Source: Cunninghamia lanceolata
Taxonomy: Eukaryota; Streptophyta; Pinopsida; Cupressales; Cupressaceae
Direction of reading: 5' to 3'
Length of the DNA stretch: 64,000 nt
Assembly (NCBI GenBank): GCA_027924645.1
Contig: BSBN01000254.1
Span: 14,330,501-14,394,500 of the forward strand
Part shown: one piece after another, positions 36,050 through 48,212 of the stretch
Layout of the letters: each line of letters opens with the position of its first letter
Numbering within the stretch: the stretch's first letter is position 1
The notes under the pieces: model-generated
The model's database searches: none
What the model saw: only the letters and a program-made list of their open reading frames with translations
Told to the model about the DNA's origin: nothing
Program-made: the position numbers and the translations under genes

Positions 36050-36830
36050 CTACCAGATGACCAGTTGAGAATCTCCATACATAATCAGGTTCTCAATTTT
36101 CCATTTTATTGCCATGCAGAGACCTGTGATGAGGGCCTCATATTCTGCCACGTTATTGGTACATGGGAATGTGATTTTGAAGGACTTAGGGATGGTGTCA
36201 CCCTCAGAAGTAGCAAATAGGACACCTGCCCCCGAGCCTCTGTGTGTGTATGATCCATCGAAGTACATCTTCCATGTGCCTGTGGTTGGTGTGATTGTCA
36301 AGATAGCTTTGTTAAGAAACTCAACTAGTGTAAGATGTTCTACCGGAATGGGTGCTTCACCTAGCTGATTGGCTATAACTTGTCCTTTGATGGCCTTTCT
36401 CTTAGTGTATTCAATGTCAAATTTAGTGAGAATCATGACCCATTTTGCCATTCTCCTAGTAAGAGCAGCTCTGTTTAGCAGATACTTCAGTGGGTCGATC
36501 TTGGTGATGAGCTTGGTCTTGTGATTGAGCATATAGTGTCTTAACTTTTGTGAAGTAAAGAAAAGGGAGGGCTAGGCATGCTCATTCAATATGTGTGTAA
36601 TTGAGCTCATAAGATATTAGAGTATGACTGATGTAATAGATGGCTCTTTCTTTTCCATGCTCATCGTGCTATGCTAATAGGGCTTCGATAGCTGTCTCTG
36701 TGGCGGGGATGTATAGCAGGAGGGGTTCTCCTTGACTTGATGGAGTTAGAACAAGGGGATTAGCCAGGTATTCTTTTAGTTGATCAAAGGCATCTTGACA
36801 CTAAGTGTTCTAGACAAAGGCTATATCTTT
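36050..36830 (-). pseudogene. Tat RNase H and second (archaeal-type) RNase H-like domain
   Basis: After RT comes the connection and the first RNase H end (KWVMILTKFDIEYTKRKAIKG). A second domain follows, starting TWKMYFDGSYTHRGSGAGV, with NNVAEYEALITGL and MYGDSQLVIW. This D-G-S ... A-E-Y-E-A ... G-D-S pattern is the extra RNase H known from Tat gypsy elements and is the main reason for the lineage call. The frame differs from RT, and a break lies near 36540-36830, where several stops occur. Confidence 0.85.
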
Positions 36831-37610
36831 TCAGAGTAGATGCTGGAATGGTTGGCACTTATCGGCAAGCTGGGCAATGAACCGATGGATAGACTGGAGT
36901 TTTCCTTTCAGACTTCTCAGTTGTTTCAATGTTTTTGGAGGAGGCATTTCAGTGATAGCCTTGACCTTTACGGGATCTACTTTGATTCCTCTTTTGGAGA
37001 CTATGTATCCCAACAGTTTGCCTAAGGTGACCCCGAAGACACACTTGTTTGGACTTAGGCGCACATTGTATTATTGTAATCAGTCGAAGATCTTGGCCAA
37101 GACATCCAGGTATTCTTCTCTTGTCTTCCATTTCCCTAGTAAGTTGTCCACATAGTCTTCCATGATGTGGTGAAAAAGGTTATGGAAGATGACTGTCATA
37201 GCTCTTTGATATGTAGCTCCTGCATTCTTCAGGCCAAATGACATTACGACCCAGCAGTACATCCCCCATGGGCATATGAAGGCTGTCTTATGCTGATCCT
37301 CTTCGGCTGTTTTGATTTGGTTATATCTTGAAAAGCCATCCATGAGGGATAACATCTCATGTCCTACCGTGAGATCCACTATCATGTCAATGTCTGGTAG
37401 TGGGAAGTCATCCTTTGGGCAGGCTTTGTTGAGATCTCTGAAGTTGGTACAGTAATGGATTCGGCCATCTGGTTTGGCTACTGGTACTAGGTTGGAGACC
37501 CATTCAAAATAATCAATTGGGCGAATGAACCCAACATCCAATAGTTTCTTTAGCTTTGCTTTGAAAAGGAGGGCCACCTGAGGATCCATTTTTCTGAGTT
37601 TCTATTTTAC
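36831..37610 (-). pseudogene. Tat reverse transcriptase (YVDD changed to YVDN)
   Basis: Motifs in order are LLDVGFIRPIDYFEWVSN, VPVAKPDGRIHYCTNFRDLN, CPKDDFPLPDID, LSLMDGFSRYNQI, KTAFICPWGMYCWVVMSFGL, GATYQRAM and EDYVDNLL. Gypsy RT has Y-V-D-D; here the second Asp codon is AAC (plus-strand 37144-37146), which should abolish polymerisation. The thumb follows (LSPNKCVFGV, LLGYIVSKRGIKVDP). One TAG lies just after KIFD near 37080. Confidence 0.9.
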
Positions 37611-38567
37611 TGGTTTCGCATCAGGGCGTATTGCAAGATGATGAACATGCAATGCAGGATCTAGCCCTGGCATGTATGTATAGGTCCATCCAAAATTGTG
37701 ATTTCGGTGTGTGAAGAATGCCAAAAATTTTTCCTGTTCTTGTGTGTTGAGGGATTCTACCCTAAAAGTGATTTTGGGTTCTTCTTCTGTCCCAAGATTC
37801 ATCTCTTGGGCTGGATCGACTAGGAAAGGTGATATATCTGGATAAACCTTGTCTATCTCAGGAAGGCCCATGCTTCCATCTCCTAGTGGCTCATGGAGAT
37901 TTTCACCAGGAGATACGTCTTTTGTTTTTACTTTTTTGGGATATGACACTGCCACAGAATGGTTTTCACCATTAGATCCACTTTTGATTTTTATGTTTTT
38001 ATGACTAGAAGCAGGGGTTGTCTCCCTGAAATAGGCATGTGTATCAAGTTCCATGATGTATCCTACTCTATGATCTCCCAAGGGCAAGTGATCTCTAACC
38101 CCCATCATTTCAGCGATGGCCTCATCGCTAGGTGCGATGTTGAAGATAGGAGGTCCCCATTGGTCCCAATCTATAAGTTCTGGGTATACCAGTGGTAAGT
38201 CATTGGAGGACAAGGCTAGGGTGGTGACTGTGTGGATGGTACATATGGATCAGTCAAAGAAATCGACAAAGTCACTAAAGGTGTCTTGATGGTCTGTTTC
38301 ATTGACGTTGTCAACTTTAGGGGAGACTATAGCAACCTCGGCTAAGATACATTTACTGGTAGTGAGGATACATTATCTTTGACCATATCCTAACCCTTGG
38401 GTATAGGGGTTTCTTGTTGCTTGTAGCGGTTCCACGATTCCCTATTCATGAAGGCCTATACCACCTTGTCCTTTGTAACCCATGCTTTTGACAATTTCAA
38501 ACCCTTTTCCATAGATTTCTATTCGTATGGTGGGAGCTTCTTATTTTGTTTCTTCATCCTTATATAG
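37611..38567 (-). pseudogene. Tat pol spacer between protease and RT
   Basis: It is in the same frame as RT. The sequence is hydrophilic, and the end shows the Tat-type pre-RT phrase TYTYMPGLDPALHVHHLAI near 37640-37700, where many Tat elements have W-x-Y-x-D-M-P-G-L-D. Stops occur between 38214 and 38567. Confidence 0.7.
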
Positions 38568-39634
38568 CTAGGATGAGATATCATCGAGCACATCCTGATC
38601 CAGGAGATGTTTCTTCTCAAAGATTGGTGAGGGTTTGCACTTGATGATGACTGTGTTGGCTGCTTCTATCTTTGGGATGCCAAATGTTTTAGGATTGGGT
38701 AATGTGCCCACACAAAAGGTACCATGCAGGTTGTATTCCCCACATCCCATGTCACTGAGCTTGATCTTGACCTCGGGTGGTGGAGGTGCTTGGGATGAAG
38801 TGGTGGCAATATTTGTGAGATCGATATATGAGGTGGAAGCTATCGGATTGGCTTTGGTGGTAGCTTTGTTGTATGGGTAGAAGGTATGGTTGTGGCCTTC
38901 CAAGAAACTACAGTATTGGAAGGGGTAGGGGTCAACGTAGATAGTTACTTCTGTGCCGTTGTGAGGGAACTTGAGGCATTGATGGAATGTGGATGGGATG
39001 GCTTGCATGGCATGGATCCATGGGCGGCCAAGAAGAATTTTGTAGGGGAGGTCAAGATCAAGGACCTGACATTTTTTTCTAGTATTTTCTATCCCACTTG
39101 AATAGGGAGCTTGATGGTGCATTCGGATAGCTTCTCGGTGTCATCATAGCCTTTGATTGTGATGCACTCGCTGGTGTCTACAACCACATCAGAGTACCTC
39201 AAGTGTTTTAGCAGTTTTAGAGTGCATATGTTTAGGCCAGAGCCACCATCTATTAAGACTCTTTTAATGATGTGCTTGTGGATACAGACTTCAATGTGTA
39301 AGGCATCATTGTGTAGGTGTTCAGAAGTGGGAAGGTCCTTTTTTGAAAATGTGAGATGGTGAGGTGCAGCGATATGTCCTACCATGGCTTGGGATTGAGT
39401 TGCATTCAAGTTGGTGGGCACTTGAGTTTGTAAGAGTGCTTTGTTGAGGACGTCCTTATGAAGGGGGGATGTGCAGAGCAACTCAAGTATGGATATTTGT
39501 GTAGGGGTCTTTCCTAGGTGCTCTAGGTGGTTATACTGATTGGTAGGTGATGGACGTGGGGTTGGATGAGGGGGTAGGGGATCGGATGTGGATGTAGGCA
39601 TTTGTTTAGTGGTAGGGGCTATGTGGATAGACAC
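38568..39634 (-). pseudogene. Tat aspartic protease
   Basis: The active-site segment is VLIDGGSGLNICTL (about 39230-39275). Tat proteases usually have D-x-G-S in this place, so the Asp is kept. The second half has LPYKILLGRPWIHAM (around 39010-39060), the conserved end of the fold. Between the halves the frame shifts by one base near 39100, after a TAG. It processes the gag-pol polyprotein in intact elements. Confidence 0.85.
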
Positions 39635-39676
39635 ATGAACATGACGAGTTGTGATAGCGCAATCAAGTGCTTGTGC

Positions 39677-41973
39677 CTAAATGGTGATTGTGTTGACATG
39701 GTGGGATGATGGTTCTATCCGCCCCACAATAGAGTCATAGGATGCGGGTAGTGGGGTGACGTTGTATGCTTGATTGGATGAGGAGGCTTTATTATGGTTG
39801 GGAATTGGATCCTTGTAAGCTCCAAGGTTAGCGTTTGGCGATGGTTGGGTGCTTTGATCGAGGCTAACTTGATTTTGATCTATAAGGTCTTGGATGCAAT
39901 GCTTTAGTTGCATGCAGTTAGCGGTTTTATGACCCGTAATGCAATGGTATTCACAATAGTCATTTTCATAGTACCACGTAGCTCTGAACTCATTCTCTTG
40001 ACAAGGTCTAATAGGTAGGAGTGTGATCAAACCTTTCTTAAGACATCTATCGAGGATGTCCTCGATGGGTTCCCCTAAGGGTGTAAATTATCTTCGAGGT
40101 TTGCGTGGTTTAGTTTGTCCCCTTTAGTTATTTACATTGGTGGCATAGGTATGCGTAGGTGTTTGATTTTGTACATGTTGGATGGCTTTCACATTCATGA
40201 TGCCATCATTCAAAGTGTTCTTGTTCTTCCCCCAATTGCGTGACTTGTCATTTGATTGCGTGTTGGGGTTGTTGTTTGTATTGGGGGTGTTGATATGGGG
40301 TTTGTTGTTGTTGTCGTTGTTGTTGGACTTGTAGTCATACAATTTGATAGAGCCCTTGGCAATGAGGGCCCGTTCGATGGTGGTACCTTTGTCGATGACC
40401 TCTTCAAAGGTAGACGCGCAGAGGATTTGTAAATGAAACCCTATTTCCTGATTGAGGTTGGTCACAAACATGGTGACGAGTTGTTTTTCAAGAATTGGCC
40501 ATGGGAGTTTGCTTGCTAAGCTTCTCCACCTCTGCAAGAAGGAAGTGAAGGATTCTCTGCTTTTCTATTTTGTGTTACTAAGGTCGGACATCGATATCTC
40601 ATGTTCAAAGTTGTAGGATAAATGGTTGACAAATTTCTTCGCAAGCTCAGGGAAGACCTAATGCCTGGGGGTAGGTGTGCAAACCTTTCAGCAGCTTGAC
40701 CATCGAGGCTTCTTGGAAAGAGTCTCATAAGATATGTATCATTATTTGAGACTTCTAGACAAGCGAGGTAAAACTCCCTAAGATGATCCCTAGGGTCTCC
40801 CTTTCCCTTGTATTTTTCAAATTTAGGTGTCTCAAAGTTCTTGGGGAAAGGGGGCATGTACAATGTGTGATCAAATGGATAGGGGCAAATATCCTCAAAG
40901 GAATAATGCTTGCGCTTGCCCCCAGTTTGCATATCGTCTACCTTTTGGATCAAGGACTATACAACGGTTGTGAGATCTTGTGGTTGTGGTGGTTGGGGTG
41001 TGTAGGTTTGTTGATTGGTGAGATGTTGGAGATGGCGTGGGATTTGATGTTGGAGATTTGGCTGGCTGAGGTTTTGATACTGCGGGTTGGTGTTTTGGTT
41101 GATGTGTGCTTGATGTTGTTGATATGCGTATAGTTGTTGGAGAACATGTGGTGGTATTTGGGGATTGGTTTGATGTTGTGTTGATGAAGTTATGGGGTTA
41201 TGTGGATACGTGACGTTGGACGGATTGACATTGGATAGGTGGACATTGGATGGGTTGGACGCATCGTAAGGTGGTTGTGAGAATAATTGTCTTAGGTAGG
41301 CGATGGTTTGGGGGTTGGGTGGAGGCACACTCATGGAGGTACTTGCATGCATGATGTTTCCTTGTATGCCCAAGGTGATTTGTGGAATGGAAGGGTTTAT
41401 GGTAGTTGTGGTAGTAGATGTGATGACGGATTGGGAGGTGGTAGGGATGGCGACACTTGTGGGGATTGTAGATGTGGCAACAATAGAGTTTGTGGAAGTG
41501 GTAGATATGGTAGGTGTTTATGTTTGTGAGAGGATATGTTGGGTATTTGATGTAGATGCTTGGGTATTTGATGTGGTAGGAATGATTGTAGAGGTGGATG
41601 GTTGTGATGATGTCATGATGGGGGGTAGTTGAGCACCAATTTTGAGAAGATGATCAAGATATCTATTTGGGTCCAACCTTAGGATTTTATCAAGTAGGTC
41701 CATGTTATCGGCATCTTGTGTAAAGTTCAAGACATCTAGATCATCTTGGGATATGGTGGGGACGTTTTGTGTTGGTGGTGGTGGTGGTGGTTATGATTGT
41801 TGTAGGAAATGAAAAGGATTTTCGTTGGGATTGTATGGGGGGATGTAAGAGTATGTAGGAGGGTAGAATGTTTGATTGATGGGTATGTTGTTGTTATTGG
41901 TGTTAGACATGCCATATTGCCAAGATTCTGCCATTTTTTGATTCTTTTTGTGTTGTGATCTTGTGATGGGCAT
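39677..41973 (-). pseudogene. Tat gag with zinc knuckle
   Basis: The minus-strand ATG at 41973 (MPITRSQHKKNQKMAESW) opens a frame that continues, with TAA at 41793, TAA at 41520 and TAG at 40959, to the gag core: FPKNFETPKFEKYKGKGDP, HLREFYLACLEV, YLMRLFPRSLDGQAAERF, LPPGIRS. A frameshift near 40660 leads to WRSLASKLPWPI, LVTMFVTNLNQEI, and FEEVIDKGTTIERALI. Asn/Thr/Pro-rich segments surround the core. A zinc knuckle CEYHCITGHKTANC lies near 39920-39965. It would form the capsid/nucleocapsid. TAA at 40126 sits where CAA (Gln) would fit. Confidence 0.85.
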
Positions 41974-43125
41974 GCACGCATATGGATTTGATTTCTAGAA
42001 GTAGAGTGAGATGGGGGATGAAGACCTTAGAGAATCGGATTGATTGTGTTGGACCCAAAGATGGATGTGGTAATAAGATGGATATTGACTTTTGAACAAA
42101 TTTGGACCAAATATGGATGGTGATGATGTGTGTTTGGAGGATGATTTTGATGGAAGGGGTTTTGATTTTGATGTTGATTTGATTGATTAGGATGATGTTT
42201 TTCAAAAAGATATGATGGTCAATAAGTTGAGCTTTAGGTAAGATCTAGATTTTGTGTTGGCACAAAGGGATGTTTCTCTTTGTTTAGGGTAGACTAATGA
42301 CCTTACGCAAAGAGGGATGATTGTTTTTCTTGAAAGGTAGACTAATGAATTTTCAAGGAAAATATGATGTGAATGATGAGATCTAGATCTAACTTTGGCC
42401 CAAAAGGATGACAAGCTTTGGTTGGTGATTTGTTGATGGGTGTTTTGATTTGGATTTGGATTTTTTGAAATGATTTGTTTTGGTCCAAGGAGATATGCAA
42501 AAAGATTAAGGGGGATGGATAGATATAGACTTGAGTGGGTTATGATATAGCAAAAGGTCCAATAAAGATGATGGTGGATTCTCTAAGGCCCCAAATGATG
42601 GTATGTTTTGAAAATTTTTGAGGAGAAAATGGATGGGGTATGGATGAATTTTTGGAATGTAAATATGGATTATGGCAGAGCAGATGGTGAAGATCACAAC
42701 TGAATGGGTCTTAGTCTTAGGCAAATCAATCTAAAAATAGTGCCAATCCACGGGTGAAATGGTGCTAAAATGAGACAGAGATGGTGCTGAAATAGGGCAG
42801 TGTTGGTTGAGGTCCTGAAAAAGATAGATTTTGGATTTGTTTTGATTTGAAATTTTGATCAAATGATTTGGTTTGTCTTTTGGCTGTTTGTTTGAAAGTA
42901 ATTTAAGCACCTTAACACACAATTAAGCACATGGACACACAAATAACCAAGATTTTTGTTTGTGAAATGACGTGTGATTTTGTTAAACAAGCACTTTGCA
43001 CAACCTAAGGTGAAGATATGACAGTATTTGTTGAATCCCCTAGCTGCGCCTATTCAAAGCAGGTAGCTCTAGGATCTTGGTAGCACCAGCTCCTCCTTAC
43101 AATTGCACACACTTCTCATGCATAC
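41974..43125 (-). other. Tat leader, part adjacent to gag
   Basis: Noncoding leader on the minus strand. GTGCCA/GTGCTAA words occur near 42740-42790. It is interrupted by the gag-only element at 43126, and the leader resumes at 50910. Confidence 0.6.
43121..43125. repeat. Target-site duplication CATAC (left copy)
   Basis: CATAC precedes the left LTR and is repeated at 50905-50909 directly after the right LTR. Confidence 0.95.
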
Positions 43126-45814
43126 TGTTGACATTTCTTCTGAATCAGCATTAGGGTTTGCCACTTCTAATGCATAGGTAGATTCAGGCCAACTGAATAC
43201 AGGAGGTTGCGTGAGCTCCTCCCCTTCACTTCTGGTTCTGCCGCACCAAGGGGGGTATCCCTATAACTCAAGATGTAACCTTGACTAGCTCAAAGATAGA
43301 AGGATCTAACTTGACAACAACAGGCAGAATACTCTCATGTATGGACCAAGATCTGTATGATAGATCACAAGGCTGGTAACATTCTTGGACATGATGTCTG
43401 GTTGGGTATGAGAGCATGCAGGGGGTTCCTAATCCTACTCCTACAACTAACAGGTGGAGGTATGAAGTGTTTTGATATGAATTTGGATGCAAAGTTGGAC
43501 ATGGTGTATAACACAAGAACACAGCATGACTGGTGCCTATCTAGGGCTTGGAGTCGGTAGACATACACCTGTGAATGATCAGCATAAATAGCTAAAACTG
43601 GATTTCAGGGGGACAAACATGATATCTGCCTTACAGACATCTCCCAATATAGAGTGTTGAGCTATCTATACTTATGGTATCCCTACTGCAGTACACCCTT
43701 CCCAATGTTCAACCTGAAAACAGTTTAATCTGCCCCTTGAGCAGAGGTTAAAAGATCAGACATTCAACATAGGAATTCTATGCTCTAGAATCTAAACATA
43801 AGCAAACATCCAGATCCAGAAGAAGGATAAATGCAATACTGGAGACAGAATTAACACAACACATGCTAAACAACATTACTCATATAAGATCAACCATGAA
43901 ACCAGTGGATTCATGCCAAGTCCTACAACAGGAGATACATAAACTCACAAGATAACTGTACAGAGCAACCAGATCAGCTGGTTTTGGATTACAGAGCCAA
44001 AAATCATCAACTTTCAACAACCACAAAAGAATAACACAACCTGCTTATAACAGCCAGGTAGGTGCTCAGCCATTAATTACAATGTTGACCAAAATTTCGC
44101 CAGATACATAGTATCATGAAAATGGCGCTCAAACACAACCAGATTGGCGCCCAAACTTGAATGCAGCAGGTAGGGGAGGAGACAGGAAGATTTTTTGAGC
44201 CTTGCGCCGCCGCCTAGGGATCCACATCTTCAGACGGGTACCACATCCGTCCACGCCATCGCCCATACCTCTGCAACAATCGCCATTGATGGCGCACCAA
44301 CCCGCGGCCTCGGGAAGAACATCAGACAGACAGTCGCAACCGCTTCCCGCTGAGAATCATCATCATGATGTTTCGAATATGCAGGATAACATTATCCCAC
44401 ATGCACCCCGCGATGACCTCAATAACACTTTATATACTAGGTCATGAGCATATATCATGTCGGCGCTTTTGCTCCTGACGACACTAGTATAGACTTCATC
44501 ATCATCATCCTCCAGCAGCATGATATCCTGTTGTTCGAAATATCACCCTGACGTCATCATGATATTTGAAACATACCCTTCATGATAATCGGCACAACCT
44601 AATCCATCGGAGGAACATCCTCCTGCTGAGCCGATACCAAAAGTCTGGCCGATGGACATCCTGATGACGTCATCATCATATACTGCTGACGTCATCATCA
44701 TATCTGCCTACTGCACACCTCCTCATATCCGGATGACGTCATCATCATGTTTGCAAATATCAGGAGGTCTCTTCAAGATGATCAGTTGTTAGAAATATGA
44801 CCCCCGCGGACCTTGATGACGTCATCATCATATTAACATCATCATGATATTCGGAAGACAACCGGATATTTGGAAATATCCTCCTGATGTTCAAATATCA
44901 GGTTGCACTGTAGCTCCACTATAAGATCGGGGCGATAGAAGAATATGATGATGCTTGAAAAGATCACCCCCACTAGATAATGCACGAAGCCAGCAGGCGG
45001 ATATCTCCCTGATATCAGCATCATCATGATGCTCGAGCAAACATATATCCGGGTGATATGAAAATATCACCCCTTCCTTCGGAATATCATGATGCAGATA
45101 GGCAGAAAGAAAAATATCACCCTGATATACGGATGACGTCAGCATCATCAGGATGAGAAACAAAGAACAAGAAGTGATACAACATCATCAGGATGATATT
45201 GACTAAGATCATCCTGACGTTCGAAATATGATGACCCTAGTGAATATCGGGTCGCACTTAAAACTCTTCAACATCATCATCAGGATGATCATAACCAAGA
45301 TCACCCGATGATAGAAATATCACCCCGGCGAAATATCATGAAGGCAGAAAATATGATGACCACTGCAAGCAACAGGATGATAACTGGAAATATGATGATG
45401 ATGAACACGACCCTTAGGAAAAAACAAGTTAGGTTGAGCAATTCAAAGAATAAGCAACATCATCATCATGCCTGCGCAAGGTGATAAATGGAAGATCACC
45501 GGAGACTTTGAAGAATCACCCTCGCAAGCAGATAAGGGCGCACTGTAGCACATCAGCATCATCATGATAAAACCCGAATATCACTCGACAGCGAAATATG
45601 ATGATGACGATGAGAAACCGGTCGAAGGAGAACATGATGATGCTGACCCTCATGGAAACAAACATGATGATGATGACCTCCTCCTCAAGAAAATATGATG
45701 ATGCAGCTGAAAAATACTGAGGAGGTCTGTTACTTAGAGCACTTTTTGGATACTTAGGGAGAGTGCCTGAATGAAAATTTTTCAAAAAACTACCAGTCAA
45801 TTCAGGCGTCAACA
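43126..45814 (-). repeat. TR-GAG-like 3' LTR
   Basis: 2689 bp, starting TGTTGACATTTC and ending GGCGTCAACA on the plus strand. On the minus strand TATATAAAG near 44429-44437 would be a good TATA box. It has six TGACGTCA palindromes and many ATCATCATGATAT words. Confidence 0.95.
44549..45141. promoter_or_regulatory. Cluster of six TGACGTCA palindromes in the LTR
   Basis: Exact TGACGTCA lies at 44549, 44665, 44687, 44734, 44817 and 45134; most continue as TCATCATCAT. TGACGTCA/TGACG is the classical core bound by bZIP proteins (TGA-class as-1 elements in plants). In the other LTR, five of the six are kept (49755, 49777, 49824, 49907, 50224) and the one at 49639 has become TGATGTCA. On the minus strand the cluster lies upstream to downstream of the TATA word near 44430, so it may be enhancer or transcribed leader. 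Confidence 0.7.
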
Positions 45815-45815
45815 G

Positions 45816-45909
45816 TGGCTCTGTCTGGGGACGTGCAGGTGAAAACCTGCAGCGAGAACTCCAGATCTCTGGGATGCAGACCAGTCCCTTATCCATTGGG
45901 CACAGAGTC
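45816..45909 (-). other. tRNA-Arg-like relic abutting the 3' LTR
   Basis: Read on the minus strand it starts GACTCTGTGCCCAATGGATA, continues AGG and ACTGGTCTGCA, and ends CCCCAGACAGAGCCA one base before the LTR. The first part resembles the acceptor strand and A-box/D-arm of plant tRNA-Arg. A GCAGG...CCTGC hairpin stands in place of a T-arm. It is about 18 bases longer than a tRNA and would not fold well. On the plus strand its end reads TGGCTCTGTCTGGGGA, a second PBS-like word. Confidence 0.45.
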
Positions 45910-45929
45910 AAATACTGCACTGACCTGCA

Positions 45930-47888
45930 TCACCCAACACACTTGATGGCCCAAGGCCACCAAGAAAAGAAAAACATGTATCTCCCTTTGTCAAATATCT
46001 TGTTTTCATCTGCATGCACTGGGTCAAGCTTGGAGATACTACAGACATCCACCCACAAACAAATCTTGTCATCTGCATATTCAATCCTCTGATTTGGCTT
46101 GTCATCATCACCCCTGTGCAGATAACCTTCAGCATCATGTGCCATGTGGGTGCAGAATATATCAAACAATGCATGTTCAAATGGTATGGAATACTTATCA
46201 TCATCTGCATCAGCAGTATGCATTGTAAAATGATCTCCTAGTTGGACTGCAAATAGGAAACACTCAGAGTCCACCACACAACTAGGAAGATCAAGGCTCA
46301 TTGTATTATATGCTGGCTCATCAAAAGAAAAGCTTTCAAAATCACAATTGTGTACATCATGTACACAACCATCTGGTACACCAGGCTGGAAAAGATCAGG
46401 CTCTGACACCTCTTTACAATCAGGCACATTTTTACAATCACTTACCTGATGTATGTTATTTCCTCTTTCATCATGATGAGAAACAGAATCCAAGCCAAAA
46501 ATAGTGTCTAGATCCTCACCACACTCAGATAGATCCTCATCACCATATGTGTCATAAATGGGTGGCCCAGGTACATCAGCTTCATCACAGTATGCCATTT
46601 GTTCATGGGCAGCAGAGCATACCTCTTCATCACCAATGGATTCATTCTGTGGAGGAGTATCAGCCTGTGTGTCATAAGCAAAACAGCCATCAAATGAAAA
46701 ACAATCATGCTCTGAACTAGCACTTATTTCAATTTCTGACTGCTCTTCATGATCTCCATGTGTTTGAAAGATAGGCAATGGGTCACACATAGGACTGCTT
46801 CTCTGTTTGCTTATATCTTCTCTGTCTTGAGTACAATACTCACAATTTTCTCCACAGGTCCATTCTAAAAATTGCTCATTGCTGTCCACAACCTCATTAT
46901 TGTTTTCATGGTCAGCTGCCTCATCATTGCAATGGGAATCCTCATTAGTCCTTTCACTGGCATCCTCAACTGGTAAACAATCCAGTTGAGCAGTATTGTT
47001 AGCATTATGTTCAAACACAGCAGTCTCAACCTCTATGCTTTTATTTTCATTTTCATCTGCACATGATGCCATAATCATTTGGTCATTTGCAGCCTCATAA
47101 CCATTTCTCACACCAAGGCCTGGGGACAGTGGTTTCAGCAGGTGCACATTTCTCATTTCCTCTACATTTTCTAAAAATTTGTATGCCATCTGCATACTTG
47201 TCACCTTGAAATCCCTCAGTAATGCACTAGAGCCCTCCTCAAAAGCTTCAAAGAATATGCCAACACAGGCTGAAATATCAGGTCTGAAACTTTCAGGGAC
47301 ATGTGAAAGGGCTACTGCAAACCTATGACTGAAATCAACACATGGCTCTTCATCTTGTTTTCTGATTCTCATCAATTCTGCAACAAGATCAGCCGGTTCT
47401 TTTGCAAATTCTTCTTTGAAACAGTCAGCAAGCTCATCCCAACAGGCAAAGAATTTCTTTGGAAAGCTCAAATACCAGTCTTTTGCTTTTGCATCAAAGG
47501 ACCTAACAAGAAACCTCATCCACATATCCTCATCTCTGAATGAATATTTTCCCATAAAACTTTGAAAATTTTGGATATGTGCATTCCCATCACATACATT
47601 GTGACCACTAAATCTTGGCATCTGACAGTATATCCTAGCAGGCATAGTTTCTACTTTATAATCCACCCATGACAAATCTAGTTGGTCATACAAAGGATCA
47701 AAAGGGCTGACAGGAGGTTTAGCTTTCTGACAAGCAGACACAACAGGATTACTGCTTCTTAACTGGGCCTGCTCAGCCTCTAAGAATATCAACCTATTTT
47801 TTATCTCCTCTATTCCCTTATCCAACATTTTACCACTGAGTGTGGGATAACTCATACTTGGATTCACAAAAATCTTACTCTTAGACAT
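45930..47888 (-). CDS. Intact gag protein of the TR-GAG-like element (652 aa)
   Basis: It starts with ATG at 47888 (MSKSKIFVNPSMSYPT), about 310 bases after the PBS, and is open to TAG/TAA at 45930. Residues about 20-50 form a short coiled coil (IEEIKNRLIFLEAEQAQL). Residues about 85-230 are a retrotransposon gag core: MPRFSGHNVCDGNAHIQNF, MRFLVRSFDAKAKDWYLSFP, WDELADCFKEEFA. Residues from about 280 form a long acidic tail with many Asp, Glu, His and Cys (HDCFSFDGCFAYDTQ, DADDDKYSIPFEHALFD). There is no CCHC zinc knuckle, unlike normal gag, so RNA binding must use other residues or the partner's gag. It should assemble capsids with proteins from an autonomous relative. An intact frame in a decayed neighbourhood fits recent insertion. 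Confidence 0.88.
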   Translation of the reverse strand: MSKSKIFVNPSMSYPTLSGKMLDKGIEEIKNRLIFLEAEQAQLRSSNPVVSACQKAKPPVSPFDPLYDQLDLSWVDYKVETMPARIYCQMPRFSGHNVCDGNAHIQNFQSFMGKYSFRDEDMWMRFLVRSFDAKAKDWYLSFPKKFFACWDELADCFKEEFAKEPADLVAELMRIRKQDEEPCVDFSHRFAVALSHVPESFRPDISACVGIFFEAFEEGSSALLRDFKVTSMQMAYKFLENVEEMRNVHLLKPLSPGLGVRNGYEAANDQMIMASCADENENKSIEVETAVFEHNANNTAQLDCLPVEDASERTNEDSHCNDEAADHENNNEVVDSNEQFLEWTCGENCEYCTQDREDISKQRSSPMCDPLPIFQTHGDHEEQSEIEISASSEHDCFSFDGCFAYDTQADTPPQNESIGDEEVCSAAHEQMAYCDEADVPGPPIYDTYGDEDLSECGEDLDTIFGLDSVSHHDERGNNIHQVSDCKNVPDCKEVSEPDLFQPGVPDGCVHDVHNCDFESFSFDEPAYNTMSLDLPSCVVDSECFLFAVQLGDHFTMHTADADDDKYSIPFEHALFDIFCTHMAHDAEGYLHRGDDDKPNQRIEYADDKICLWVDVCSISKLDPVHADENKIFDKGRYMFFFSWWPWAIKCVG

Positions 47889-48194
47889 CCTTTGTCTGTC
47901 TAAGACCTAAGGCTTCCCTTGGCATCTAACTTATGCAGTAAAACAGCAAATAAAGGGGGAGTAACAAGGTACCTTTTCTCATACAGATGCAGAAATATGT
48001 ACATCTTTCAACCAATAACATACATCTATCTTTCATGTGCATTTAGATCTTTTTTGCAGAGTCGCCACCTCTCCAGAGAGGACAAAATTTTCAATAGCTG
48101 AAAGCTACTTCTCCAGGTTCATTCCACCAGCAGAGCATTATTTTGTTAGTGACTCGGATGGGTCACAAGATATAACACTTTTTCATCAATTTAT

Positions 48195-48212
48195 TCCCCA
48201 GCAGAGTCGCCA
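48195..48212 (-). promoter_or_regulatory. Primer-binding site, tRNA-Arg type
   Basis: On the minus strand TGGCGACTCTGCTGGGGA begins 3 bases after the 5' LTR. It is complementary to a tRNA 3' end TCCCCAGCAGAGTCGCCA, which I recall as plant tRNA-Arg; Tat/Ogre elements are known to use tRNA-Arg. The gypsy element at 62320 has a similar site. Confidence 0.85.

Noticed and set aside
40783..41632. Plus-strand ORFs opposite Tat gag (40783-41133, 41303-41632)
   Set aside because: They are shadows of the Thr/Pro/Asn-rich gag frame on the minus strand, which has the gag motifs.
44429..44440. Plus-strand orientation of the gag-only element (TTTATATA word, PBS-like word at 45816)
   Set aside because: The intact gag, the perfect PBS at 48195-48212 and the better TATA box are all on the minus strand.
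44202..45163. ORFs within the gag-only element's LTRs (44202-44447, 44891-45163 and their copies 5090 bp to the right)
   Set aside because: The LTRs are regulatory repeats full of ATCATCATGATAT words; the frames show no domain and are duplicated only because the LTR is.
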